Shown: positions 17,668 through 26,343 of the stretch, in pieces
How the letters are laid out: every line of letters starts with the position of its first letter
Numbering within the stretch: the first letter of the stretch is position 1
Origin: Eubacterium_U album
GTDB lineage: Bacteria; Bacillota; Clostridia; Lachnospirales; Lachnospiraceae
Direction of reading: 5' to 3'
DNA length: 64,000 bases
NCBI RefSeq assembly: GCF_025336545.1
Contig: NZ_JAODBU010000007.1
Coordinates: forward strand, 186,001 to 250,000
The notes under the pieces: model-generated
What the model was told of the DNA's origin: nothing
What the model saw: only the letters and a program-made list of their open reading frames with translations
Database searches by the model: none
Position numbers and translations under genes: made by a program

Positions 17668-17698
17668 TTCGGAGGGATTAGTTTAGTCCTCCGAAAAT
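17668..17698. terminator. Hairpin between convergent MATE and YibE/F genes
   Basis: TTCGGAGG (17668-17675) pairs with CCTCCGAA around a short GATTAGTTTAGT-like loop, with further A-T pairing outside and a T-run on each strand. The minus-strand stop codon at 17683-17685 lies inside the loop, so the terminator overlaps the end of that gene. Confidence 0.75.
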
Positions 17699-18474
17699 TT
17701 TGCAATGAAATTATGAATTTTTTTATTTCTGCATATGATTGCATAAATAAAAGAAGTAAGAGGTATTATTATTAAGCAACCAATACATGATAATAATAAA
17801 GAAAAGATTTCCTGAAAAAATGAAGAAGAATTAATAATGGTATTAGTTGAATATACATAAGTACGGTAATAAATAAACAACATAAGAGATTCACCAAGGA
17901 AAACAAATGATAAAGTGTTTACTGTTGTTCCTAATATATCTTTCCCAATAACAGCTCCTTCATAAATGAGCTTTCTTTTAGAATAGTCTGGATTATGAAT
18001 AAATATTTCGTGTAAAGATGAGGATATAGCCATACTTGTGTCAATAACTGCACCTAATTGGCCCCACACAAAAGCAACCATTAAAATATTTACCATTTTA
18101 AATTCAACTGCGCTTCCTAAAAAGAAAACCTCTTCTTCCTGCATTTCAATCTCATTAAATCCACCAATATGTCCTTTAATACTGAAAATATAAATAATCA
18201 CGCATGAAAAAATGCAGACCATTAAAACAGAAATCAGGCTGCTAACAGTTTTAATGTTCAATCCATTCTGAAATTTTATTGTAACAAGGCAAAATACCAA
18301 AGAACTTACAATTATAATCAAATAAGGTGAAACTCCAATTAAGAGGAGAAAAATACTAATTGCTCCAATAAAAACATTGCAAACTAAAGTTATAAATGAT
18401 TTTGCACCTCTTTCGCCACCTAATACAAGCATTAGAACAAACAAAATGAAAAATAATATATAAACTATTCGCAT
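17683..18474 (-). CDS. YibE/F-family membrane protein, short form
   Basis: The 263-residue protein has about seven or eight membrane helices. Its core GQLGAVIDTSMAISSSLHEIFIHNPDYSKRKLIYEGAVIGKDILGTTVNTLSFVFLGES matches the YibE/F family pattern of 'GAxxDxxxxIxxxxxE' followed by 'Gxx'. It lacks the N-terminal extracytoplasmic domain found in its partner. Its start overlaps the end of the upstream YibE/F gene by ten bases, so the two are translationally coupled and probably form a complex. The biochemical function of YibE/F proteins is not established. The gene ends in a terminator shared with the MATE gene. Confidence 0.82.
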   Translation of the reverse strand: MRIVYILFFILFVLMLVLGGERGAKSFITLVCNVFIGAISIFLLLIGVSPYLIIIVSSLVFCLVTIKFQNGLNIKTVSSLISVLMVCIFSCVIIYIFSIKGHIGGFNEIEMQEEEVFFLGSAVEFKMVNILMVAFVWGQLGAVIDTSMAISSSLHEIFIHNPDYSKRKLIYEGAVIGKDILGTTVNTLSFVFLGESLMLFIYYRTYVYSTNTIINSSSFFQEIFSLLLSCIGCLIIIPLTSFIYAIICRNKKIHNFIAKFSED

Positions 18475-19586
18475 TTTCTAAATCCTTTCTTAAATAGTAA
18501 AACAGCAATAATTCCTGAAATTGGAAGAGAAATAACAATCCCTATAGAACCAATTAAAAATCTTACAATATCAAAAATATAATCAATAGTAAAAACGGAT
18601 ATCAGGTTGTATCCATTACTCAATTTTAAAATAATAATAGGTAAAGAACTGCTTAAGTAAGCAAAAAATAATACATTAATCATTGTTCCCATTACATCAT
18701 AAATAATTTCATATATTGAATTTACAAGTTTACTGTAGGAAACAGATGGATTTGTGGCAACAATTTCACTTACAGCAGTATTAATGGTAATTGCATTGTC
18801 CATAACCGCACCTAAAAGACCAAGCAATGAACTTAAAAAGAATATATCTTTAAGAGGCAGTGACGCAACTTCGTATTGCTGCATGTCGTAAGGCAAATCA
18901 CCATTTGCATAAATTGTTACATAGTATAAAGCGGCAATGATTAATACAGATGCTAAAGTTGAAATAATTGCTCCTAAAGTCTTTATATGAAAACCACTTA
19001 CCAAAATAAGAGTAACAACTGTGAAAAGAATTATTTCACATATCCACACGGGAAAATTGACTGAGTCTTCTGTAATAAAATTCATACAATATATAAAAGA
19101 GCAGATATTAATAATAACTGAAATTATAGTTAAAAATCCTAAACGTCCTGAGGTAAAGATAAGTAAAAGCATAACCATTCCAATAAGTAAAAATAGAAAT
19201 GAATCACGTTTTGGAGAAATATTTGTTGCAGTTAAATTATCGTTACTTTTTTTTATAGAAGCAAATAATTTATCACCCTTATTATATTTTACAGAGGTAA
19301 TTTCTGATTCAGAGTATGAATTATCAAATGAAACAGTATGACCTTTGTATTTACCATTTAAAATTTTTGCCTTAATGTTTTGCACAAATGTATTTTCTGT
19401 TTTACCGGTCGGACTTGTATTAACACCCGCATTTGATGTGGAAATATCAGTAATTTTTATTATTGTCCTTTTGTAAAAAGATTCATTATTAAAAATAAAT
19501 AATGTCATTATAAGAAAGCAACCGATTAAAAGACAGAATTTAAATATAAGTTTATTATTGCTTTTTAAAAGTGCTTTAAAGTTCAT
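18465..19586 (-). CDS. YibE/F-family membrane protein, long form with extracytoplasmic domain
   Basis: The 373-residue protein starts with a signal-anchor helix (about 14-32). A domain of roughly 90 residues follows (about 35-130) containing VQNIKAKILNGKYKGHTVSFDN and KGDKLFASI, a small beta-barrel-like segment typical of YibE N-termini. About seven membrane helices follow, with the family core LLGAVMDNAITINTAVSEIVATNPSVSYSKLVNSIYEIIYDVMGTMINVLFFAYL. It is the first gene of a two-gene operon with the short YibE/F protein. Function is unknown. No regulator or substrate gene lies beside it, apart from the divergently transcribed PAP2 phosphatase. Confidence 0.83.
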   Translation of the reverse strand: MNFKALLKSNNKLIFKFCLLIGCFLIMTLFIFNNESFYKRTIIKITDISTSNAGVNTSPTGKTENTFVQNIKAKILNGKYKGHTVSFDNSYSESEITSVKYNKGDKLFASIKKSNDNLTATNISPKRDSFLFLLIGMVMLLLIFTSGRLGFLTIISVIINICSFIYCMNFITEDSVNFPVWICEIILFTVVTLILVSGFHIKTLGAIISTLASVLIIAALYYVTIYANGDLPYDMQQYEVASLPLKDIFFLSSLLGLLGAVMDNAITINTAVSEIVATNPSVSYSKLVNSIYEIIYDVMGTMINVLFFAYLSSSLPIIILKLSNGYNLISVFTIDYIFDIVRFLIGSIGIVISLPISGIIAVLLFKKGFRKCE

Positions 19587-19945
19587 AATAACTCCTGTTT
19601 TTTTAATTATTCAGCCATGAAGATAAGAATAAATCATTGTTGATATATGAAAATTTTTTAGCACATATTCTGAATAATTATTATATTTTATTTAATCTAT
19701 TCTAACAAAATAATATAGATTTTTAAAAGTAATTTGTCAAATGAAATCGTTATCTAAATTGTTAACATAAATTATTTATTAGTATAAATTTTATTTGTAT
19801 TATTAGTGTGAAAATTTGGTGGTAAAATTTTTTTGTTGTTAATGTAAATTTTGGCAACAAAAATTTTATTCGTTTATAATATTTTAGATATGTGATAGTA
19901 TATTATTGCTTAAATTAAGAAAGATAAATATACGTGAGGTAATGT
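19587..19945. other. Divergent intergenic region, AT-rich
   Basis: This 359-base gap between divergent yibE/F-like and PAP2 genes has no open frame of note. It contains a hairpin-forming pair, AAAATTTTTTTGTTG (19824-19838) and CAACAAAAATTTT (19855-19867), and many TTTTAT/AAATT runs. Promoters for both directions are expected here, but none stands out. Confidence 0.4.
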
Positions 19946-20500
19946 ATGATAGATAAATTGTTAGATATAGATGGTAATATTCTTCTTTGGATTCAGGATA
20001 ATATAAGAAATGATATTTTGACTCCAATTGTTAAATTTATAACTTCACTTGGAAATGCAGGAATGATTTGGATTGCAATAACATTAATTTTGCTAATTTT
20101 TAAAAAAACAAGAAAATTAGGTGGAATATGTGCATTATCTCTTATATCATCACTTGTAATTAATAACTTTATTTTGAAAAATCTTGTGGCAAGAGTAAGA
20201 CCTTATAATCAGATTTCTGCATTAAATTTGATAATTGAAAAGCAAAAAGATTGGTCATTTCCATCAGGTCATACTGGAAGTTCATTTGCATGTGCATGGG
20301 CAATATTTAGAAATGCTCCAAAGAAATATGGGGTACCGACATTAATCCTTGCAATATTAATTGCACTTTCACGATTATATGTCGGAGTTCATTTTCCGAG
20401 TGATGTTTTAGCAGGAGTTGTCACAGGAATATTGTCAAGTTATGTAGGTCAGTTTTTATTTGAAAAAATAAGCGAAAAAATTAAAACTGATAAACAGTAG
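19946..20500 (+). CDS. PAP2-family phosphatase (undecaprenyl-diphosphatase-like)
   Basis: The 184-residue integral membrane phosphatase has all three PAP2 motifs: KNLVARVRP (motif 1), FPSGHTGSS (motif 2, with the acid His) and SRLYVGVHFPSDVLAG (motif 3, with the nucleophile His). About five to six membrane helices are visible. Enzymes of this size in Gram-positive bacteria dephosphorylate undecaprenyl pyrophosphate (BcrC type) or other lipid phosphates at the outer face of the membrane. Lipid specificity cannot be read from sequence. It appears to be monocistronic, with a terminator shared with the convergent peptidase gene. Confidence 0.9.
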   Translation: MIDKLLDIDGNILLWIQDNIRNDILTPIVKFITSLGNAGMIWIAITLILLIFKKTRKLGGICALSLISSLVINNFILKNLVARVRPYNQISALNLIIEKQKDWSFPSGHTGSSFACAWAIFRNAPKKYGVPTLILAILIALSRLYVGVHFPSDVLAGVVTGILSSYVGQFLFEKISEKIKTDKQ

Positions 20501-20606
20501 GTAATCTATATGCTTTTAAATTAAAAAGAAAGACTTTAAAAAGTATATATAAGAAAAAATATAAGTAAAAAGCAATATAAAAAATTATGAATACAAAGAA
20601 CATAAT

Positions 20607-20675
20607 AAAAGGTGTATTTGCCATTTATGTAATAGTAATCTGTTACTGATTATTTTAATGGCTAATACACCTTTT
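20607..20675. terminator. Long bidirectional hairpin between PAP2 and VanY-like genes
   Basis: A 19-bp stem with one mismatch (20607-20625 with 20657-20675), starting AAAAGGTGTATTTGCC, contains a smaller inner stem (AGTAA/TTACT). A-runs and T-runs flank it on both sides. It lies between two convergent genes. Confidence 0.88.
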
Positions 20676-20684
20676 ATTTGCTAT

Positions 20685-22235
20685 TTAACCTCCAAAATAA
20701 GAGAAGTGCATATAATCTTTACGCTCACCCCAGAATCCTCGGCTAAATCCATATTTTTCAAGAATTTTTACCAAATTACATTTCAAAGGTATTGAGTATT
20801 TATTTTTCTTTGGCTTCCAGAAAGAACCGGCAAGAATTTGTTTCCCCTGGACCATATAGTTTTCGTTTGAATTGATGTCAAAGGCAAGGCCTAAGCAATG
20901 CTCAGAAGTTGATGAATTTCCGCGCCAATTATAACAACCGATATCATGTATTGGGAATCTTTCCTTGCTTTTATAAATTTCTTTAAACATTTTATCTACA
21001 GAAGGAGCAACACCTTTATGAACATAGAGATAAAAAGTTCTCGTATATTTTTTACCATGCCTGTTTATATCCCAAACTTTAGCTTTTACTAATTTCATAT
21101 TTTTCCAAGCTTGTTTGCTGTTTTTGTATTTATAAATATTTTTATTACCAAATATACGTTTATGTCTGCTTGTGTAATCTTCATCTTTGTATGTGTAGTA
21201 ATCACAGTATTTTGTATATGTCTCAGGTTCAATACTTTCTAATTTTTTACCTTTTACATTTACATATCCAAATACTTTGTAATAATAAGCAACTCCATTT
21301 GTAAGTTTTTTCTGTGTATAAGAAGTGGTTGAGTTACTTTTTATTGTTTTTAATTTTTTGTAACCTGAGTCATAGGATGTTGAGTAATAAATAATATATC
21401 CGTCAGCATCATTTAAATTTTTCCAGGTAATTGTATTTGTACCAGGTTTATTAGATGCAGATTTTTTAATTTTAGTTGCATCGATTCTTACGATATCTGA
21501 TAAAGCAGAAGAAATTGTACCTGAATATTTTTGGCCATTAAATAACACATAAGGGCATACTTTATAATAATAAGTTTGTCCTACAGTCAGATTACAGTCC
21601 GTATATGATAATGCTGAATTTTCATAGAAAGAATCATAATATGACAAATTATTATTTGTGGCTGAAGAATTTATATAATCACAAATTAAAGTAAAATCAG
21701 AATCCGGATTAGTGCTTCTATAGATATAATAACCTGAAGCATCTGATACAGGATACCAGTTTACTGTCATTGATTTTCCACTTGAAGCTGTAACAGATTG
21801 AAGTGCGACCTGATTAAGAGGTATGAGTATCTGATTAGAAACAACTTCATCACTACATATTTCGCCAAAATAATAGTCGTAAGTATAAGCTACGATTTTA
21901 TAATAATAAGGAACACATTTTGAAATATTGTAATCAGTGTATGATGTGCTGTATCGTGACAATGTAGTTAATAATTCATAAGCCCCATTTTCTGAAGTGG
22001 CTCTGTAAATATAAAATCCATTAACATAATAGTTGTCATAGTTCCACGTAAGTGTAACAGATGAAGAGTAAGAATCAGATGAAACAGTTGCGGTAAAATC
22101 TGTAGGGGCATTAGGTTTTGTAACAGTTGTTTCTGTCTCTTTCTCTTTCTCGTCAAATGCAAATGCATCTACATGAAAAAATGCTCCTAGTGAAAGAGCA
22201 AATATAATAGTCATAACAAGACTAAACTTTTTCAT
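20685..22235 (-). CDS. Secreted fibronectin type III protein with C-terminal VanY-like (M15) peptidase domain
   Basis: The 516-residue protein has a signal peptide (MKKFSLVMTIIFALSLGAFF, cleavage near DAFA). Three FnIII-like modules follow, each with the pattern 'TxxWxxxxxxxGYxIYRS...YxDxxxxxGxxYYYKVxxY' (about 38-130, 135-245 and 250-340). The C-terminal 110 residues hold the M15/VanY zinc motifs: SEHCLGLAFDIN (S-x-H-x4-AxD) and DYMHFSYFGG with the last His. Such enzymes trim D-Ala-D-Ala ends or stem peptides of peptidoglycan outside the cell. The FnIII modules may bind the wall. It is transcribed alone. Carboxypeptidase versus endopeptidase activity is not resolved. Confidence 0.87.
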   Translation of the reverse strand: MKKFSLVMTIIFALSLGAFFHVDAFAFDEKEKETETTVTKPNAPTDFTATVSSDSYSSSVTLTWNYDNYYVNGFYIYRATSENGAYELLTTLSRYSTSYTDYNISKCVPYYYKIVAYTYDYYFGEICSDEVVSNQILIPLNQVALQSVTASSGKSMTVNWYPVSDASGYYIYRSTNPDSDFTLICDYINSSATNNNLSYYDSFYENSALSYTDCNLTVGQTYYYKVCPYVLFNGQKYSGTISSALSDIVRIDATKIKKSASNKPGTNTITWKNLNDADGYIIYYSTSYDSGYKKLKTIKSNSTTSYTQKKLTNGVAYYYKVFGYVNVKGKKLESIEPETYTKYCDYYTYKDEDYTSRHKRIFGNKNIYKYKNSKQAWKNMKLVKAKVWDINRHGKKYTRTFYLYVHKGVAPSVDKMFKEIYKSKERFPIHDIGCYNWRGNSSTSEHCLGLAFDINSNENYMVQGKQILAGSFWKPKKNKYSIPLKCNLVKILEKYGFSRGFWGERKDYMHFSYFGG

Positions 22236-22306
22236 AATAAAAATCCTCCTTTATTTACAAATTCATAGTGTGCTAATAAACATATTCTTGAAAGAATACC
22301 TGCGCT

Positions 22307-22514
22307 ATTTGTTACTTTCCGGATTAGACATAATTATATGTATCAAACACGTCATTTTTTCTTTTTTTCTGCGCCGTTTATGGTACCTAAAAAAGTAAAA
22401 CTCGCCTAAAGGCTCAAACATTACTTTTTCAGGTACACTATGCTCGCAAAAATAGAAAAAATTTCCTATCGTTTGATACATATAATTATGTCTAATCTGA
22501 GATACAAACAAATA
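22307..22514. repeat. Large imperfect palindrome (about 200 bp) in an intergenic region
   Basis: A perfect 27-bp inverted repeat (22322-22348 with 22471-22497), beginning GATTAGACATAATTATATG, is the outer core. Pairing continues inward with mismatches to about 22398/22420 (TTTTTTCTTTTTTTCTGCG against CGCAAAAATAGAAAAAA, and GGTACCTAAAAAAGTAA against TTACTTTTTCAGGTAC). Outward it continues weakly to about 22307/22514. The loop has GCC-TAAA-GGC. The whole could fold into one long hairpin. It lies in the 554-base gap between the VanY-like gene and the GntR operon. I see no gene within it. Confidence 0.85.
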
Positions 22515-22719
22515 TCTGTGGTATTAAACAAAAATTGCTTTTGTTTTGAACTGACAAAAATAAATGTTGTTTCCAGACAAAATAGTAACATATATATAAT
22601 ATGACATGTTTCTATAAAAATCTACTTTTATTAATTAGAATATTCAGCAAAAAATTTTGCACTAAAAATTTTGATTCCCCCAATATATATAATTAAATCC
22701 ACTCTAGTAAAGATAAAAA

Positions 22720-22773
22720 ATAAACAGTATATAACAGTTGACAGAACAGTTTGTACTGTTATATACTGTTTAT
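22720..22773 (+). promoter_or_regulatory. Promoter of the GntR/ABC operon enclosed by an 18-bp perfect inverted repeat
   Basis: The arms ATAAACAGTATATAACAG (22720-22737) and CTGTTATATACTGTTTAT (22756-22773) are exact reverse complements with an 18-base centre. The centre begins with TTGACA (22738-22743), and TATACT at 22762-22767 lies in the right arm, so the palindrome covers both promoter elements. The GntR gene starts at 22790 after AAGGAGGGAG. Autoregulation by the YtrA-like protein is the obvious reading. Confidence 0.8.
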
Positions 22774-22789
22774 ATAAGGAGGGAGTTAT

Positions 22790-23164
22790 ATGAATCTTAT
22801 AATTAATAATTCCTCGCAGACACCTATTTATGAACAAATTGTTGATCAGGTTAAGGAACAGATAATAAGAGGAAATCTTAAGGAAGGTAATGCACTGCCT
22901 TCGGTAAGGGCAATGGCGAAAGAACTTAGAATTAGTGCTTTAACAGTAAAGAAGGCATATGATGCATTAGAGCAGGAAGGTTATGTTGTAACAGTTCATG
23001 GAAAAGGCAGCTATATTTCTAATATTGGTAGCAATATTAAGTTAGAGGAACTTAGAAGAGAAGTGGAAAAAGATTTTGAAACTGCCATTAGAAAGGGAAA
23101 GAGAAGTGGAATGACTGATGATGAGATAAAAGAATTGTTAGAACTTATTTTGGAGGATATGTAA
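22790..23164 (+). CDS. GntR-family transcriptional regulator, YtrA subfamily
   Basis: This 124-residue regulator has the GntR winged-helix domain (TPIYEQIVDQVKEQIIRG, ALPSVRAMAKELRISALTVKKAYDALEQEGYV, HGKGSYI). Only a short helical C-terminus follows (about residues 82-124), the layout of YtrA-type regulators. YtrA proteins usually repress their own ABC transporter operon. The ATPase gene starts two bases after this stop, and the promoter carries an 18-bp inverted repeat, which fits autoregulation. In characterised cases induction follows cell-wall-active antibiotics, but the trigger here is not known. Confidence 0.93.
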   Translation: MNLIINNSSQTPIYEQIVDQVKEQIIRGNLKEGNALPSVRAMAKELRISALTVKKAYDALEQEGYVVTVHGKGSYISNIGSNIKLEELRREVEKDFETAIRKGKRSGMTDDEIKELLELILEDM

Positions 23165-23165
23165 T

Positions 23166-24029
23166 ATGATTGAGATTAGTAATATAAAGAAAAACTATCA
23201 GAACTTTAGGCTTGAATGTTCGTTAAATATTGCGCCAGGTAGAATAACAGGAATCATTGGAGCTAATGGAGCGGGAAAGAGTACTTTGTTTAAGGCGATT
23301 CTTGGTTTAATTAATCTGGATGAAGGACAAATAAAGATTTTTGGAAAAGACAGCAGAAAGTTAGATGTACACGACAAAGAAAAATTAGGAGTTGTGCTTG
23401 CAGAGAGTGGATTTAGTGAATATTTAAAAGTTAAGGCACTGGTTCCGATATTAAAAAATATGTATCCGGATTTTGATAAAGATATGTTTTTGAATAAATG
23501 TAACAATTTTAACATTCCACTTAATAAGATGATTAAAGATTTATCTACGGGAACAAAGGCGAAATTAAAAGTAATAGTAGCTATAAGTCACAATGCTGAA
23601 ATATTGATTCTTGATGAGCCAACAGCAGGATTAGATGTTATAACAAGAAATGAAGTTTTAGATATTATTAGAACATATATGGAAGAGGAAATGCGAACTG
23701 TAATCATAAGTTCTCATATATCAAGTGATTTAGAAAATTTATGTGATGATATTTACATGATTAATGATGGTAAAATAATTTTGCACGAAGATATGTATAA
23801 ACTTTTAGATTTGTATGGAGTTATAAAGGCAAATGAAGAACAGTATGAAAATTTAAAATCAGATACAAATTATAAAAATATAATTCTTTGCTGCGAAAAG
23901 GAAAAATATGGATATAAATGTATAACTAACGACAGAAAATATATAGTTGATAATTATCCGGAAATAGTTATAGAAAAAGGCAATATAGATGAATTAATTA
24001 TGGTTTTAGTGAAAGGTGAGAAGATATGA
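23166..24029 (+). CDS. ABC transporter ATP-binding protein
   Basis: The 287-residue ATPase has Walker A GANGAGKSTLFKAILG, the Q-loop region, signature LSTGTKAKLKVIVAI, Walker B ILILDEPTAGLD and the switch His in SSHISSDLE. The signature is the divergent 'LSTG' form common in exporters of the YtrB/EcsA/BcrA group. About 70 extra residues follow the ATPase core. The gene sits between the GntR regulator (2-base gap) and the permease (4-base overlap, ATGA type), forming a three-gene operon. The cargo is unknown. Confidence 0.93.
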   Translation: MIEISNIKKNYQNFRLECSLNIAPGRITGIIGANGAGKSTLFKAILGLINLDEGQIKIFGKDSRKLDVHDKEKLGVVLAESGFSEYLKVKALVPILKNMYPDFDKDMFLNKCNNFNIPLNKMIKDLSTGTKAKLKVIVAISHNAEILILDEPTAGLDVITRNEVLDIIRTYMEEEMRTVIISSHISSDLENLCDDIYMINDGKIILHEDMYKLLDLYGVIKANEEQYENLKSDTNYKNIILCCEKEKYGYKCITNDRKYIVDNYPEIVIEKGNIDELIMVLVKGEKI

Positions 24030-24679
24030 AAGGTTTAATAATAAAAGATTTTCAATTACTTTTTAGTAATAAAAGGATTTTGTATATAGTATTTGCTATA
24101 GCACTATTCAGTGCGATGATGGGAGATGGAATAACACTTACATATATTTCATCTTTTGTTGCAGTAATGTTACAGGTTAGTGCATTGGCTACGATTTCAT
24201 ATGATAATTATCAGCATGGAAACACTTTTTTAATGACATTACCGTTAAAAAGAAAAGATTATGTGATAGAAAAATATATTTTTTGCAGTATTATTGCATG
24301 TGTTGGAATAATGTTTTCATTAATTCTGGGTTTATTAGCCAGAATGAGAACAAATCATATGAAAATAGAAATAGTTGTCGGAATAGTTATTGCAATAGTA
24401 TTTTTAATTTACTCCTTTATAGCAATTCCTCTGGAATTAAAGTTTGGAAATGAAGTAGGAAGGACAATACCATTTATTATAGGAGTGGTAATATTTTTAA
24501 TTGCACAGATTTTAATACAGGTTAATGATAGTTTATTTGATTCAATTATGAATTGGTTAAATAAATTAGAAAATATAAGCGATATAACCGCTTTAATGAT
24601 TGCGATTGCAGCATTTGTGATTGCATTAACAATAACGATTCCAATTAGTATAAAAATCATTAATAAGAAAGAATTTTAA
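24026..24679 (+). CDS. ABC-2 type transporter permease
   Basis: The 217-residue protein has six hydrophobic segments. The N-terminus MKGLIIKDFQLLFSNKR and the segment SYDNYQHGNTFLMTLPLKRKDYVIEKY are typical of small ABC-2 permeases paired with YtrA-type operons. It overlaps the ATPase gene by four bases. The set GntR-ATPase-permease is complete, with no extracellular binding protein. The transported compound cannot be inferred. The gene is followed directly by the T-box leader of alaA, with no strong terminator between them. Confidence 0.88.
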   Translation: MKGLIIKDFQLLFSNKRILYIVFAIALFSAMMGDGITLTYISSFVAVMLQVSALATISYDNYQHGNTFLMTLPLKRKDYVIEKYIFCSIIACVGIMFSLILGLLARMRTNHMKIEIVVGIVIAIVFLIYSFIAIPLELKFGNEVGRTIPFIIGVVIFLIAQILIQVNDSLFDSIMNWLNKLENISDITALMIAIAAFVIALTITIPISIKIINKKEF

Positions 24680-24737
24680 AAAAATATAAAATCAAACGGT
24701 TGAAATTTATTTTATTAAGTGATACTATACTAAAAGA

Positions 24738-25011
24738 TTAGATTAATAAAGGCTGTGAAGGAGAGGAGTAACTTTCGGAGAGTTTATAGAGAGAAGATGG
24801 TAGCTGGAAATCTTCAATGAACCGTTAGTGAAGCAGTTCCGGAGCTTTGAACCCAACGGCATTATTGCTTAGTAGGCTTCAACGGGTTCTCCCGTTACAG
24901 AGAGATGATGTGGATGTGCATCAGCAGAGTGCAGAATAATAAGTTCTGAATATTAGGTGGTAACACGGAGTAATTCGCCCTAAACGTTTAACAACGTTTA
25001 GGGCTTTTTTT
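24738..25011 (+). ncRNA. T-box riboswitch upstream of alaA, candidate alanine (GCA) specifier
   Basis: A -10-like TATACT lies at 24726-24731. The leader contains the Stem I distal region AGAGAGAAGATGGTAGCTGG (24789-24808), a likely specifier segment GTGAAGCAGTT with GCA (Ala) at 24833-24835, and a short GGGTTCTCCC stem. The T-box core TAGGTGGTAACACGG is at 24954-24968. A terminator follows: stem GCCCTAAACGTT/AACGTTTAGGGC, 24977-24988 with 24993-25004, then seven T. Uncharged tRNA-Ala would favour the antiterminator and switch on the aminotransferase gene. The specifier assignment is by position in my fold and is less certain than the T-box call. Confidence 0.92.
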
Positions 25012-25086
25012 ATGCATGACAAATCCATATTTATGAAAGTCCGTTTTCAATGAAAACGAAATTTTGATTATCAGGAGGTAAATGAA

Positions 25087-26304
25087 ATGAGAACATTTGA
25101 GAAATCATCAAAATTAGATTATGTATGTTATGATATTAGAGGACCAATTATGGACGAAGCCCAGAGAATGAGTGAACAGGGAATTGATATTTTAAAATTA
25201 AATATTGGAAATCCTGCACCATTTGGATTTAAGGCACCAAAAGAAATAGAAGAAGCAATTGGAAATAATGCTGCAATTACAGAGGGATATTCAGATTCAA
25301 AGGGACTTGTATCAGCAAGGGAAGCAATCCTTAAATATTGTCAAAGTAAGAATATGCCGAATGTATCAATTGATGATATTTATACAGGAAATGGTGTAAG
25401 TGAATTGATTACAATGTCAATGAATGGATTATTAAATTATGGAGATGAAGTTTTAGTGCCAATGCCTGATTATCCATTGTGGACTGCATCAGTTACTTTA
25501 GCAGGTGGTAAAGCAGTTCATTACAGATGTGATGACAAGCAAAACTGGTATCCTGACATTAAAGACATGGAAAGTAAAATCACTCCGAAGACAAAGGCAA
25601 TTGTTGTTATAAATCCAAATAATCCAACAGGTGCATTATATCCGACAGAAATATTAGAGCAGATAGTTGATTTGGCAAGAAAACATGAATTAATATTATT
25701 TGCTGATGAAATATATGACAGACTTGTTATGGATGGAAAAGAGCATATAGCTCTTTCGTCATTGGCACCTGATTTATTAACTGTAAGTTTTAACGGATTA
25801 TCCAAATCACATTTAATAGCAGGTTACAGATGTGGATGGATGGTCCTTTGTGGAGAAAAGAAACATGCAAAAGGCTACATAGAAGGAATTAAATTACTTT
25901 CAGCTATGCGTTTATGTTCAAATGTTCCTGCACAGTCATTAATTCCGGTAGCACTTGATAATTTGGAAAGCACAAAAGAATTACTTGTTCCGGGTGGAAG
26001 AATTTATGAACAGAGAGAAGTGATTTATAATGCTTTAAATGAAATAGATGGGCTTTCAGTAGTAAAACCTACAGCAGCATTTTATATGTTCCCTAAGCTT
26101 GATATTAAGAAATTTGGTATTATAGATGATGAAAAATTTGTTCTTGATTTCCTCAAGGAAAAACATATTTTATTTACTCATGGTGGAGGATTCCATTGGG
26201 ATCAACCGGATCATTTTAGAGTTGTATTTTTACCTGAAGTGTCTGTTTTATCGACAGCAGCAGACAGACTCAATGACTTCTTAAGCGCATATCATCAGAA
26301 TTAA
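25087..26304 (+). CDS. alaA: Alanine aminotransferase (glutamate-pyruvate), AlaA type
   Basis: This 405-residue class I/II PLP aminotransferase has the same length as E. coli AlaA and closely matches it from memory: FEKSSKLDYVCYDIRGP, LKLNIGNPAPFGF, IYTGNGVSELI, PMPDYPLWTA, INPNNPTGA, FADEIYD. PLP Lys240 lies in FNGLSKSHLIAGYRCGWM, and GYIEG..LLSAMRLCSNVPAQ follows. It converts pyruvate and glutamate to alanine and 2-oxoglutarate. The start follows AGGAGG (AGGAGGTAAATG). The upstream T-box with a candidate Ala codon fits regulation by alanyl-tRNA charging. It is the last gene before a terminator. Confidence 0.95.
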   Translation: MRTFEKSSKLDYVCYDIRGPIMDEAQRMSEQGIDILKLNIGNPAPFGFKAPKEIEEAIGNNAAITEGYSDSKGLVSAREAILKYCQSKNMPNVSIDDIYTGNGVSELITMSMNGLLNYGDEVLVPMPDYPLWTASVTLAGGKAVHYRCDDKQNWYPDIKDMESKITPKTKAIVVINPNNPTGALYPTEILEQIVDLARKHELILFADEIYDRLVMDGKEHIALSSLAPDLLTVSFNGLSKSHLIAGYRCGWMVLCGEKKHAKGYIEGIKLLSAMRLCSNVPAQSLIPVALDNLESTKELLVPGGRIYEQREVIYNALNEIDGLSVVKPTAAFYMFPKLDIKKFGIIDDEKFVLDFLKEKHILFTHGGGFHWDQPDHFRVVFLPEVSVLSTAADRLNDFLSAYHQN

Positions 26305-26343
26305 AGTATTATAATGAATTAATTTGAATATCGTGGTAAAATG

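Noticed and set aside
22305..22511. Minus-strand open frame of 68 codons inside the large palindrome
   Set aside because: The frame coincides with the hairpin arms. Codon content follows the palindrome and no family is recognisable.
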